Assembly (NCBI RefSeq): GCF_042477335.2
Contig: NC_091262.1
Coordinates: 71,534,001-71,598,000 of the forward strand
Length of the DNA: 64,000 bases
Source: Ovis canadensis
Lineage: Eukaryota > Chordata > Mammalia > Artiodactyla > Bovidae
Reading direction: 5' to 3'
Under the pieces are notes generated by a model. It was given only the letters and a program-made list of their open reading frames with translations, searched no databases and was not told the DNA's origin. The position numbers and the translations under genes were made by a program. Shown one piece after another: positions 48,228 through 60,785 of this stretch; position 1 is the first letter of the stretch; every line of letters begins with the position of its first letter.

Positions 48228-48706
48228 AGAGACATTACTTCGCCAACAAAGGTCTGTATAGTCAAAGCTATGGTTTTTCCAATAGTCACGTATGGATGTG
48301 AGAGTTGGACCATAAAGAAGGCTCAGCACTGAAGAAGTGTTGCTTTTGAACTGTGGTGCTGGAGAAGACTCCTGAGAGTCCTTTGGACTGCAAGGAGATC
48401 AGTCAATCCTATAGAAAATCAGCCCTGAATATTCATTGGAAGGACTGATGCTGAAACTGAAGCTCCAATACTTTGGCAACTCATTAGAAAAGAGCCAACT
48501 TATTAGAAAAGATCCCGATGCTGGGAAAGATTGAAGGCAGGGGAGAATGGGACGATAGAGGATGAGATGGTTAGATGGCATCATCAACTCAGTGAAAATG
48601 AGTTTGAGCAAACTCCAGGAGATGGTGAAGGACAAGGAAGCCTGGTATGCTGCAGTCCATGGGATGGCAAAGAGTTGGACATGACTGAGCAACTGAACAA
48701 CAACAG
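48228..48706 (+). mobile_element. BovB LINE 3' end
   Basis: It begins 'gcagagacattacttcgcca' within the ORF2 C-terminal coding region and ends 'catgactgagcaactgaaca'. Small deletions have removed part of the HLMRRADS-type block. Confidence 0.88.
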
Positions 48707-48867
48707 CATTCTAAAATCTGAGGGTGGCACCATTTTTCTAAAAGCCTTTGTCGTGGAAATGTATCAAAAGGCTTTTTGAAAAGCCAAATAAGGTCTGCTG
48801 GTTTCACTTTGTCCTTTTCTCTATCTGCATATTTGAAGAACTCTAGTAGACTAGCGTTCTTCTAGTT

Positions 48868-49144
48868 GGAGAAGGCAATGGCACCCCACTCCAGTACTCT
48901 TGCCTGGAAAATCCCATAGGCAGAGGAGCCTGGTAGGCTGCAGTCTATGGGGTCGCGAAGAGTTGGACACGACTGAGCGACTTCACTTTCACTTCTCCCT
49001 TTCATGCACTGGAGAAGGAAATGGCAACCCACTCCAGTGTTCTTGCCTAGAGAATCCCAGGGACGGGGGAGCCTGGTGGGCTGCTGTCTATGGGGTCACA
49101 CAGAGTTGGACATGACTGAAGCGACTTAGCAGCAGCAGCAGCAG
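48868..49144 (+). mobile_element. BOV-A2 SINE (dimer) with (AGC)n tail
   Basis: Two related monomers are joined by the linker 'cttcactttcacttctccct'. The end is 'gaagcgacttagcagcagca'. 'agtagacta' occurs just upstream (48844) and just downstream (49144), a likely target duplication. Confidence 0.9.
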
Positions 49145-49459
49145 TAGACTAATTGGGTGTGATTTACCTTTATAGAAACCATGTGTAAGTGGTCCATGAT
49201 TTTTTTCCACCCTTTAATTCATCTATCTTGTGTTTTCTTATTATACTATTTAGTTGCACTTACAAGATACTGAATATACTTGCTTTACACATCATCTGTT
49301 AGAGTTTAGATTTATCTATTTCAGTTCACTCTTACACATATTTTTCTTTTTTAAAATGCGTCCAATGCCATATGCCAAGCACAGCAATAGATGCACCAGG
49401 TAAAAAATAAATGATTCTTTGTCTTTGAGGAGCTTAGACTCTAATAAGAAGGCAGACTA

Positions 49460-49499
49460 AAAAAAAATATGTATATATATATATATACATATTTTTTTT
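49460..49499. repeat. Perfect 40-bp AT palindrome
   Basis: Each base from 49460 is complementary to its mirror base up to 49499: A8, then TATGTATATATA..., then T8, with a G/C pair at 49471/49488. It could extrude as a cruciform and is a likely site of instability. Confidence 0.9.
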
Positions 49500-50564
49500 A
49501 AGTGCTAAGATAGTATTCAGTGGTGGTGAAGAGTATGCACTCTAGAGTCAAACAGACCTAGTGGGCCTGTGACACAAGTCAGCGAATCAGCATCTATTCT
49601 GGACATTTCTATGAAGTTATCCTAGGAGATTTTTTAAAAAATCTATTTCTCTGGAATTTTGACCTTAAAGGACAACGTAAATTATCTTCCTTAGCTACGA
49701 GGAGAAAGACATGAGCAATAGGAGAGAATGGAGACCGCAAGCAGAAACAAGCAGAGAAACTGAGAAAGGGAAGTCCTGACATCATTTGAACTCCTGGGCA
49801 TAGCTTGCCCTAAACCAATCCATTCCTAGTCTTTCAGTTTTTATGAGTTGCTAAGTTGCACTAACTCTCCTTTTTTCATCTTAAACTGATTGGAGGTGGA
49901 TTAAAACAGTACATTTCTGTCTCTTGCAATTGAATGTTCTGTTCTTCCTCTCCGTGCTCCCTCCATCAATGTGTCACCCCATCCACCTGGTCACCTATGG
50001 CTAAAACCCAGATCCTTCCTTTTCTAACTGTGTATACCATATTCTGTTACTCCGATCTGAAACTTCATTTTTCCACCAAATGTAAGCATCCACCACAGCC
50101 CCTCCCTTGGCTCATCTTTCTAGAAATAGAATATAGAAGGTGAGTTTTATAATCGTGAAGAAAAGGAAAATTCTGTTTCCTCCTATGTTTTGCAATAATG
50201 ATACTGTTCCCCGTTTCCAAGCATTGTTCTGAATCTTCTGGAGTCTGAAAAATGAAGAGGAATGAAACATATGTGTCAAAGTGCCCCTGACAGTGATCTT
50301 GAACGATGTGAAAGATATCTTGCCTATACCAGGAGGAAAAAAATATTCTCATCACCAGAGACAGTAATCAAGAATGAGGGAAATTTATACAAGCATATCT
50401 TGCTAACCTTTATCTTCCTATTCATTCTCCACTGTTAACTGCTCTGGGCCAAGCCCTTTTGTCTTGTCAGTTTCAACAATTTATTACTCTTTGTACAACA
50501 CAGAGCTTAGTGTATAAATATTCAGCTCTAACTGCTTCTTTGGGTCTTAGCTTTCCTGTAGATC

Positions 50565-52248
50565 AGTCACCTAGAGCCAGACATCCTGGAATGTGAAGTC
50601 AAGTGGGCCTTAGGAAGCATCACTATGAACAAAGCTAGTGGAGGTGATGGAATTCCAGTTGAGCTATTTCAAATCCTGAAAGATGATGTTGTGAAAGTGC
50701 TGCACTCAATATACCAGCAAATTTGGAAAACTCTGCAGTGGCCACAGGACTGGAAAAGGTCAGTTTTCATTCCAATCCCAAAGAAAGGCAATGCCAAAGA
50801 ATGCTCAAGTGAAGTGAAATCACTCAGTCGTGTCCGACTTTTTGTGACCCCATGGACTGTAGACTACCAGGCTTCTCTGTCCATGGAATTTTCCAGGCAG
50901 GAATACAGGAGTGGGTTGCCATTGCCTTCTCCAAAGAATGCTCAAACTACCACACAATTGCACTCATCTCACCCGCTAGTAAAGTAATGCTCAAAATTCT
51001 TCAAGCCAGACTTCAAAGGTATGTGAACCATAAACTTCCAGATGTTCAATCTGGTTTTAGAAAAGGCAGAGGAACCAGAAATCAAATTGCCAACATCCAC
51101 TGGATCATGGAAAAAGCAAGAGAGTTCCAGAAAAACATCTATTTCTGCTTTATTGACTATGCCAAAGCCTTTGACTGTGTGGATCACAATAAACTGTGGA
51201 AAATTCTGAAAGAGATGGGAATACCAGACCACCCGACCTGCCTCTTGAGAAATTTGTATGCAGGTCAGGAAGCAACAGTTAGACCTGGACATGGAACAAC
51301 AGACTGGTTCCAAATAGGAAAAGGAGTATGTCAAGGCTGTATATTGTCACCCTGCTTATTTAACTTATTATATGCAGAGTACATCATGAGAAACACTGGG
51401 CTGGATGAAGCACAAGCTGGAATCAAGATTGCTGCGAGAAATATCAATAACCTCAGATGTGCGGACGACACCACCCTTATGGCAGAAAGCAAAGAAGAAC
51501 TAAGGAGCCTCTTGGCAAAAGTGAAAGAGAAGAATGAAAAAGTTGGCTTAAAACTCAACATTCAGACAACTAAGATCATGGCATCTGGTCCCATCACTTC
51601 ATGGTAAATAGATGGGGAAACAGTGGAAACAGTGTCAGACTTAATTTTTTTGGGCTGCAAAATCACTGCAGATGGTGACTGCAGCAATGAAATTAAAAGA
51701 TGCTTATTCCTTGGAAATTCCCTGGAAAGTTATGACCAACCTAGACAGCATATTCAAAAGCAGAGACATTACTTTGCCAAGAAAGGTCCGTCTAGTCAAG
51801 CCTATGGTTTTTCCAGTGGTCATGTATGGATGTGAAGGTTGGACTATAAAGAAAGCTGAGCACTGAAGAATTGATGCTTTTGAACTGTGGTGTTGGAGAA
51901 GACTCTTGAGAGTTCCTTGGACTGCAAAGAGATCCAACCAGTCCATCCTCAAGGAAATCAGTCCTGAATATTCATTGGAAGGACTGATGTTGAAGCTGAA
52001 ACACCAATACTTTGGCCACCTGATGCAAAGAGCTGACTCATTTGAAAAGACCCTGATGCTGGGAAAGATTGAAGGCTGGAGGAGAAGGGGACAACAGAGG
52101 ATGAGATGGTTGGATGGCATCACCGACTCAATGGGCATGAGTTTGAGTAAACTCCGGGAGTTGGTAATGGACAGGGAGGCCTGGCGTGCTGCAGTCCATG
52201 GGGTCGCAAAGAGTCAGACACGACTGAGTGACTAAACTGAACTGAACT
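50565..52248 (+). mobile_element. BovB LINE ORF2 (reverse transcriptase) copy, decayed
   Basis: This is the best-preserved RT in the window. Reading rightward: EVKW..GSITMNKASGGDGI, WPQDWKRSVFIPIPKKGNAK, then after a SINE insertion ASKVMLKILQARLQRYVNHK, FRKGRGTRNQIANIHWIMEK, FIDYAKAFDCVDHNKLWKIL, GVCQGCILSPCLFNL and NNLRCADDTTLM. It continues through the connector and C-terminal blocks to the 3' end at 52248. The endonuclease half is absent (5'-truncated). Inactivating changes: the SINE at 50809-50930, the expected YADD changed to CADD, a stop at 51605-51607 and frameshifts near 51715. Confidence 0.95.
50809..50930 (-). mobile_element. Bov-tA-derived SINE fragment inserted in the BovB RT
   Basis: A 122-bp minus-strand piece starts 'gtgaagtgaaatcactcagt' and ends 'gttgccattgccttct'. 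It is flanked by a perfect 15-bp duplication 'ccaaagaatgctcaa' (50794-50808, 50931-50945). It lacks the tRNA-like head, so it inserted as a 5'-truncated copy. Confidence 0.95.
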
Positions 52249-52429
52249 GAGAGGATCCCATGCACATGTAAGAATCTGTATGCCTTTCCTTGTTAATCTG
52301 TGTGTGTCAACTTACTTCTCAGTCCCTGTCAGAGACCTTAAGAGGGTAGAAGTAAAGTTTTGCCTCCCCTACACATAGATTCAGCTACATTTAAAACAGG
52401 AGCTTCAGTTAATCAGAACACACAGTAAG

Positions 52430-53200
52430 GAGAGTGAAAAGACAAATAACACATTGGTAAAAAATAATTGTGAAGTAATTTTCAAAAAACCTAAACATGA
52501 AGAAATCAAAATAAAACAAATGAAAAGGTGCTTAACTGGGTTAATATAATGGAAGTACAAATTATAGAGCTGCAATAAGATAATAATACTGGCTCATCAC
52601 ATTGGTTAAAAATTTTTTAAAAAAGGGACAAGTCCAAGTGTTGATGAAGATGTGGGTGATTAGGAATTCACTATACTACTGGTGGTGCTTCCCTGGTGAC
52701 TCAGTGGCATATACCTGTCTGCCAATGCAGGAGACACAGATTTCATCCCTGGTTGGGAAGATTCCCCTGAAGAAGGAAATTTGGCAACCCACTCCAGTAT
52801 TCTTGCCTGGGAAATTCTATGGACAGAAGGAGCCTGGTGACAGTCCATGGAGTCACAAGTTGACTCAGAAACTAAAGAACAACAACACATACTATTGGTG
52901 AGAGTAGAAATAGGAAGAACCATTTGGGAAAGCAGTTTGATATTACCTAGGAAAGAAGAAAATTGGCTTGTCCTGCATCCAGCAAAAATCCACTATTGGT
53001 TATATAGAGAAACTTATGCCCATGTGCGCCAGGAGATAGGAACAAAAAGGTTCATAGCAGCATTGTTTATATCAGCCAACTGATAACAACCCAAATATCA
53101 ATAATATAATGGATAAAAGCTGTGGTATATTCATGCTTTCACTGAATTTGAGCTATGAAAAACATTGATCTTAAAAACACAAAAGTAACATACAAGATAA
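52430..53200 (+). mobile_element. Old L1 3'-end fragment split by a Bov-tA
   Basis: Old L1 text is visible on both sides of the SINE: 'aaatcaaaataaaacaaatg', 'caagtgttgatgaagatgtg', then 'aaccatttgggaaagcagtt' and 'agcagcattgtttatatcag'. The last phrase is common near the ORF2 C terminus of L1. Confidence 0.7.
52685..52888 (+). mobile_element. Bov-tA SINE nested in L1
   Basis: Flanked by 'atactactggtg' (52673-52684) and 'atactattggtg' (52889-52900), one mismatch in 12. The SINE carries small indels. Confidence 0.88.
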
Positions 53201-54167
53201 TTCCATGTATTGTATTTTTTCCTTTCTAAGACACAGATTTTTTTTTTTTTTACATTTTTAAAGGAATGCTGAAATTTGTTGTGTTACAGTTGGTGACCTC
53301 TTAATACTGGGTCATGATTTATAGATTTTTTTTTCTTTCTTAGTGAGACATCAAATAATAACATCTTAAATTCTATAAAATACAAAAACATGCAAAGCTA
53401 AACCATTTGCTTTACAGATATATGAACCCTAAACTATATAGAAAAGTAAGTATAAAATATCATTTAAAGTGTTTAAGATACTAAGGATGGTGATATCATC
53501 TTAAGTATTTAAGATGCTATGGAATGTTCTAGAGGTCTAATTGGCAAGGGTACCAGCCAATCCTTGATCTTTTGGAAGGGTCTGTTTTCTCCGCAAATCC
53601 TAGAGATGGAATTCAACCCAATTTACTCAGCATCCTTCTTCAAAACACATTCTTACACACTGTCATGGTTCCTCAACCATTTTGCTCCTTTCTTTTTTTC
53701 TCATAATATCTCACTTTCCCAATCAAGGAGTTTGGGTGGGATTGATCCAACATTTTACACCTGGTTGCCTGATTTGATTAAGATTTTCAGCAGATTCCCC
53801 CATGCCACTCCCTTGACTTAAGAGATCCATTCAGGGGAAAATATGTAACCCCTCAAGAGCCAGGATGTGACTAAGACTTCTGGAAAAGAAAATATCTCTT
53901 GCAGAAGATGCTGGAAGACTCTCCTCTTCTATTAAACACGATTGAACCTGGATGTAGCCCCAGAAGCTCTTGGCAACCATCCTGCTACCAGAGGGGAGCC
54001 TGACTTAAGGTACAGCTAACTTGTGCCCTAAGGAAAAACGAGTCCCTGGTGACACCATTAGAGATGTTTAAATAAGCTTCCTCTGAAATCAACTACTTCT
54101 GGCCTTTCCACTTATGTGACCCAATCAATTTGATTTATTATTATGTTTTCTATAACACTGAATGAGG

Positions 54168-54380
54168 AACATTTATCCAGGTGGTTCAGTGGTAAAGAAT
54201 CCAACTGCCAATGCAGGAGATGTAGGTTCTATCTCTGGGTCGGGAAGACCCCCTGGAGAAGAAAATGCCATCCTACTCTAGTATTTTTGCCTGGGAAGTC
54301 CCATGAACAGAGGAGCTTGGTGGGCTACAGTCCAGGGGGTCACAAAAGAGTAGGACATGACTTAGCTCCTAAACAACAAT
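54168..54380 (+). mobile_element. Bov-tA SINE
   Basis: It lacks the very first bases of the head, starting near 'atccaggtggttcagtggta'. It continues to 'aggacatgacttagctccta'. It is directly followed by a TG/TA microsatellite. Confidence 0.85.
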
Positions 54381-54381
54381 C

Positions 54382-54391
54382 TTAACCTGTA

Positions 54392-54439
<48 letters not shown>

Positions 54440-54515
54440 TATATACATACAGGTTAATACATATGTATATATATATACACACATATATACATACAGGTTA
54501 ATACATATATACACA
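54382..54515. repeat. TG/TA microsatellite with inverted and direct repeats
   Basis: 'ttaacctgtatgt' (54382-54394) is inverted as 'acatacaggttaa' (54445-54457) around a long (TA)n core. A 32-bp unit starting 'acacacatatatacatac' occurs at 54433-54464 and again from 54477 to 54508. Confidence 0.9.
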
Positions 54516-55704
54516 CTACCTCATTTAAGCTCTACATCAGCATTCTAAGAGAAGTATTATTATACTTATTATTATACTCACTTTATTTGAATAAAGCTCC
54601 ACAGCTAGTAAAGGATAGTACTGAGGTCTGATCTTTGATCTATTGGCTCCAACTGCCCATCTCTCTTCACTCCAGTATAAAAGAAATCCACTGAAGAATA
54701 TCTGGATACAGATATATCTGCAAATATCTTGCAGTTTAGGAGAGGGAAAGGAATTTCAGATTTAAAAATGAAAAAGTGATATAAGAAAACTAAAACTGTT
54801 TTCATCACCTACAATTTTTTTGAAGAAACACTCTATTAAAAAAAAAAAGTACAAATCTGAAAGAGTAAACTTGGACCATCAAGATTATCTTGTGAACTGC
54901 AGAAGGGCAATTCTTTCTCAGGATGCTTTGTAATAATGGATGGCTGCTTTTACTGGATCTCATATTAGCAATGTGTGTTCAATTCAGGAGTGTGATACTG
55001 ATGGTACCAGTTGCATAACTCTGAATGTTTTCTCAACCTTTGCAACTCTCTGCTGTTGCTGCCTTCTTGAATTTCTTTCTTTGAGGTCCTGCAACTGTAA
55101 AGATAGACATAAATAGACCCAGAGAGAGTCACTGCATTCCTCAAAGAACTTTGGTCCTTGAACAGAAATTAAAAGTGTTTTCTAGAGAGGAGAGAATTGA
55201 AGATGTTTGAGCCTGAGGTTCCACAGTCTTAATACATTATACAATTTTCTAGAACTCTAATACCAGTTTATTTAGAGCACGAACACTTTTAAAAATCACA
55301 TTAAAAAGAAGCAAGTGGGTGAGTGTGCCTTTCATTTTCATTGTATATACAGAGCTCAAAAAACCTGAACTCTAGGCTATAGCTCTAATTATGCCCTTTA
55401 TATAACTGTAGCAGGAAGGTTCTGCATTATAGGTCACTGAGAATATATTGAATCTGGGGCCCATTAAGCCCTTTATTGAAAATTGGAGAGGTTTGAGTTA
55501 ACAGTGCTAGTCTTCTGTAACTTGGAAATATTAAAGGAGCTACTGCTATTTGTACCTGCAATTTGAGAAGCTGAAAGTGCCACCTGCAGGGGTACAGGTG
55601 GGCGGCAGGAGCTTAATTGTGTTGTGGCTGAATTTAGAGTCAGATTTACTGACACTGTCAAAAGTAATTTATGGGTTTTTATCACAGAGAAAGACCTAAA
55701 ATGC

Positions 55705-55842
55705 GTCCCCCTGGGCCTCTCATAGTGTCCCATGCCAGAGCAAACCCGGCCCCGAACCATTGCCTGGCCTCTGCCAGTAGGCTGCAGGCACTGAAGTGGG
55801 TTGCACAGTGGAAAAAAAAAAAAGAAAAAAAAAAAAAAAAAA
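55705..55842 (+). mobile_element. Small poly-A retrocopy of unidentified RNA
   Basis: A ~107-nt unique, GC-rich body is followed by an A-rich tail from about 55812. It is flanked by a perfect 17-bp direct repeat beginning 'agaaagacctaaa' (55688-55704 and 55843-55859). The hallmarks are those of L1-type retroposition. The body resembles none of the SINEs in this window. Source may be an mRNA 3' end or a small RNA; I cannot identify it. Confidence 0.85.
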
Positions 55843-58800
55843 AGAAAGACCTAAAATGCTTGATTCTCACATCAGTGGCACACCAGTCTAAACTTCTCAT
55901 GATCTGGATTAGTTCAACCAAGCTTGTCTCTCACAGAGCTCTTAGTTTACTTCAGCATTTTTTATATCTTTTTTAAATTTAAGGGCAGGGAAAACTTGAG
56001 GGAAAAAAGACTTGACTAACAGAGTCTTTGTTAAGACCCTTTGGGTTGCAAGCGATAGAAATCCAGTTTTGACTCATTGAAGTCAAAAGCAGGATCTGTC
56101 ATTAAGAAAATAAAAAGTGGCCCAGAATTCAAGGACAGAAAGTACCAGAGCTTCAGAACAGTGAGAAGCAGGGATCTGAACGTGGTCAGGATGTTCCTTC
56201 CATCGCTTATCTCTGCTTCGTTCAACAGCTTGGCTTCATTATTGACTCACCATGGAAGGGCTTTCTCTGTGGGTAGAAAAAAACATGGCTGCCAAGTTAG
56301 ACCACTCATGTATAAAAGAAACAGAGTTTCAGACTGCTGATCCCAAGTGTAACATCCCTGGAGTGGGATGATTTGGCCCGTTTAGTTTAGCTCAGTTCAG
56401 TCGCTCAGTTATGTCCAACTCTTTGCTACCCCATGGACTGTAGCATGCCAGGCTTCCCTGTCCATCACCAACTCCTGGAGCTTGCTCAAACTCATGTCCA
56501 TCGAGGCGGTGATGCCATCCAACCATCTCATCCTCTGTCGTCCCCTTCTCCTCCTGCCCCCAATCTATCCCAGCATCAGGGTCTTTTCCAAAGTGCCAGT
56601 TCTTCGATCAGGTGGCCAAAGTATGGGAGTTTCAGCTTCCGCATCAGTCCTGTCAATGAATATTCAGGACTGATTTCCTTTAGGATTGTCTGATTGGATC
56701 TTCTTGCTGTCCTAGGGACTCTCAAGAGTCTTCTCCAGCACCACAGTCCAAAAGCATCAATTCTTCAGAACTCAGCTTTCTTTATGGTCCAACTCTCACA
56801 TCCATACATGACTGCTGGAAAAACCATAGTCTTGACTAGACGGACCTTTGTCAGCAAAGTAACATCTCTGATTTTTAACATGCTGTCTAGGTTGGTCATA
56901 GCTTTTCTTCCAAGGAGTAAGTGTCTTTTAATTTCATGGCTGTAGTCACCATCTGCAGTGATTTTGGAGCCCCCCAAAATAAAGTCTGTCACTATTTCCA
57001 TTGTTTCCCCATCTGTTTGCCATGAAGTGATGGGTCCAGATGCCATGATCTTAGTTTTCTGAATGTTGAGTTTTAAGCCCACTTTTTCACTCTCCTCTTT
57101 CAGTTTCATCAAGAGGTTCTTTGGTTCCTCTTCACTTTCTTCCATAAGGGTGGTGTTGTCTGTATATCTGAGGTTATTTAATATTTTTCCTGGCAATCTT
57201 GATTCTAGTTTGTATTTCATCCAGCCAAGCATCGCACAAGATGTATTCTACATGTAAGTTAAATAAGCAGGGTGACAATATACAGCCTTGACATACTCCT
57301 TTCCCAATTAGGAACCAGTTCATTGTTCTATGTCCAGTTCTAACTGTTGCTTCTTGACCTGCATACAGATTTCTCAGTAGGCAGGTCAGGTGGTCTGGTA
57401 TTCCCATCTCTTGAAGAATTTTCCACAGTTTGTTGTGATCCATATAATCAAACGCTTCAGTCTAGTCAATGAAGCAGAAGTAAATGTTTTTCTGGAATTC
57501 TCTTGCTTTTTCTATAATCCAGTGGATGTTGGCAATTTGATCTTTGGTTACTCTGCCTTTTCTCAATCCAACTTGAACATATGGAAGTTCTTGGTTCATG
57601 TACCATTGAAGACTAGCTTGGAGGATTTTGAGTATGACCTTGCTAGCATGTGAAATGAGTGAATTCTGCAGTAGTTTGAACATTGTTTGGCATTACCCTT
57701 CTTTGGGATTGGAATGAAAACCGACCTTTTCCAGTGCTTTGGCCACTGCTGAGTTTTCCAGATTTGCTGGTATATTGAGTGCAGCACTTTCAAAGCATCC
57801 TCTTTTAGGATTTGAAATAGCTCAACTGGAATTCCATCTCCTCTAGTAGCTTTGTTCATAGTGATGCTTCCTAAGGTCCACTTGACTTTGCACTCCAGGA
57901 TGTCTGGCTCTAGGTGAGTGATCACACCATCATGGTTATCCAGGTCATTAAGATCTTTTTTGTGTAGTTCTTCTGTGTATTCTTGTCCCCTCTTCTTAAT
58001 ATCTTCTGCTTCTATTAGGTCCATACTGTTTCTATCCTATATTGTGCTTATCTTTGCATGAAATATTTCCTTGGTATCTTTAATATTCTTGATGGGATCT
58101 CTAGTCTTTCCCATTCTATTTTTTCCTTCTATTTCTTTGCATTGTTCACTTAGGAAGGCTTTCTTATTTCTTCTTGCTATTCTCTGCATTCAGATGGGTA
58201 TATCTTTCCTTTTCTTTTTTGTATTTTGGTTCTCTTCTTTACCCAGCTATTTGTAAGGCCTCCTCTGACAACTATTTTGCCTTTTTGCATTTCTTTTTCT
58301 TGTGGATGGTTTTGATCACCACCTCTTGTACAATATTATGAATCATCTTCCATGGTTCTTTTGGGACTCTATCAGATCTAATCCCTTGAATCTATTTGTC
58401 ACTTCCATTGTATAATCATGAGGGATTTTATTTATGTCATACCTGAATGGTCTAGTGGTTTTCCCTACTTTCTTCAATTTAAGTCTGAATTTTTCAATAA
58501 GGAATTCATGATCCTAGCCACAATCAGCCCCTGGTCTTGTTTTTGCTGATTGTATAGAGCTTCTCCATCTTCTGCTGCAAAGAATATAATCAATCTGATT
58601 TCAATATTGATCATCTGGTGATGTCCATGTGTAGTTGTCTCTTGTGTTGTTAGAAGAGGGTGTTTTGCTATGACGAGTACGTTCTCTCGGCAAAACTCTG
58701 TTAGCCTTTGCCCTGCTTCACTTTGTACTCCAAGGCCAAATTGCTGGTTACTCCCACTATCTCTTGACTTCCTTCTTTTGCATTCCAATCCCTTATGATG

Positions 58801-59777
58801 AAAAGGATATCTTTTTTGAGAGGTGTTAGTTCTAGAAGATCTTGTATGTCTTTACAGAACGGTTCAACTTCAGCTTCTTCAGCATTACTGGTTGGGGCGT
58901 ATACTTGGATTACTGTGATACTGAATGGTTTGCCTTGGAAATAAACAGAGATCATTCTGTTGTTTTGAGATTGCACCCAAGTACTGCAGTTTGGACTCTT
59001 TTGATGACTATGATGGCAACTCCATTTCTTCTGTGGGATTCTTGCCCACAGTACTATTCATAATGGTCATCTAAATTAAATTCTTCCTTTTAAATTCCCA
59101 TCCATTTTAGTTCACTGATTCTTAAAATGTCGATGTTCACTCTTACCATCTCCTGTTTGACCACTTCCAATTTACCTTGATTCATGGACCTAGCATTCCA
59201 CGTTCCTATGCAGTATTGTTCTACCTAGCACTGGACTCTAATTTCACCACCAGACACAGCCACAACTGGGTGTTGTTTCTTCTTTGGCTTAGCCTTTTCA
59301 TTCCTTCAGAGATATTTATCTGCTCTTCTCCAGTAGCATATTGGGTACCTACTGACCTGGGGAGTTCGACTTTCAGTGTCATATCTTTTCCCTTTTTATA
59401 CTGTTCCTGGGGTTCTCAAGGCAAGAATGCTGAAGTGGCAAAGTGAGATTTGTCATTCCCTTCTCCAATGGACCACGTTTTGTCAGAACTCTCCAACATG
59501 ACCCATTAGACTTAGGTGGCCCTACAGGGTATGGCTCATAGTTTCGTTGAGTTAGACAAGTCTGTGATCCATGAGATCAGTATGGTTAATCTTCTGGGAT
59601 TGTGGTTTTCATTCTGTCTCCCCTCTGATGGGTGAGGATGAGGCTTGTGGAAGCTTCCTGGTGGGAGGGGCTGGCTGTGGGTAAAACTGGGTCTTGCTCT
59701 GGTGAACAAGACCATGCTCAGTAAATCTTTAATCCAATTTTCTGCTGATGGGTGGGGCTGTGTTCCCTTCCTGTAGT

Positions 59778-59972
59778 TTGAAAGTGAAAGTGAAGTCAGA
59801 GTCTTTGTGACCCATGCATGGACTGTAGCCTACCAGGCTTCTCCATCCCAGGCAAGAGTACTGGAATGGGTTGCCATTTCCTTCTCCAGGAGATCTTCCC
59901 GACCCAGGGATGGAGCACGGGTCTCCCGCATTGTAGGCAGCCGCTTTACTGTCTGAGCCACCAGGGAAGTCC
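59778..59972 (-). mobile_element. Bov-tA SINE nested in BovB
   Basis: This minus-strand copy has its head at about 59972 ('gacttccctggtggctcaga' on the minus strand) and its tail near 59778. It lies between BovB 5' sequences. Confidence 0.88.
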
Positions 59973-60416
59973 TGAGGCCAAACTATGGTAGGGGTAATGA
60001 TCCTCTTCCAAAAGGACTTATACCAGCATGCTGCAGCTCCTAGGACAGTTGTAGCCAGTGCCCCTGGCCCCACGGCAGGTCACCGTCAACCTGTGCCTCT
60101 GCTGGAGATTGCAGGGCACTCACAGGCAAGTCTGGCTCAGTCTTTTATGGGGTCACTGTTCCTTTCTCCTGGGTCCTGACGCTCACAAGCTTTTGTTTGT
60201 GCCTTTCAAGAGTCTCGTTTCCCCAGTCCTGTGGAAGTTCTGTAATCAAATCATACTAGCTTTCAAAGTCAAATTCCCTGGGGGTTTGCGGTCTCTTTGC
60301 TGGATCCCCAGGTTGGGAAATCTGTTGTTCGCCCTAGAACTTTCACAACAGTGTGAGAACTTCTTTGGTATAATTGTTCTCCAGTTTGTGAGTTGCCTGC
60401 TCAGCAGTTTTATTGT

Positions 60417-60785
60417 GGGGCTTCCTGGGTGGTGCTAGTGGTAAAGAACCTGCCTGGCAATGCTCAGCTCAGTTCAGTCACTCAGTCGTGTCTGACTCTT
60501 TGTGACCTCATGGACTGCAGTACGCCAGGCCTCCCTGTCCAACACCAGCTCCTGGAGTTTACTCAAACTTATGTCCATTTAATCAAACTCCTGCCTGCCA
60601 ATGCAGGAGACATTAAGTGACACATGTTCAACCTCTGCATCAGGAAGATCCCCTGGAGAAGGGAATGGCAACCCACTCCAGTATTCTTGCCTGGAGAATC
60701 CCATGGATAGAGGAGCCTGTCTGGCTGCAGTCCATGGAATCACAAAGAGAAGGACACGACTGAAGTGACTTAGCAGGCACGCACA
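60417..60785 (+). mobile_element. Bov-tA SINE nested in BovB, itself interrupted
   Basis: The head is at 60417-60463. The body resumes at 60590 with 'cctgcctgccaatgcaggag' and reaches 'gactgaagtgacttagcagg'. It is interrupted by a BovB/BOV-A 3'-end fragment at 60464-60589. Confidence 0.9.
60464..60589 (-). mobile_element. BovB 3'-end fragment inside a Bov-tA
   Basis: It starts 'tcagctcagttcagtcactc' and ends near 'atgtccatttaatcaaact'. The 15-bp flanks 'cctgcctggcaatgc' (60449-60463) and 'cctgcctgccaatgc' (60590-60604) differ at one base. This makes it the third layer in a nest. Confidence 0.9.
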
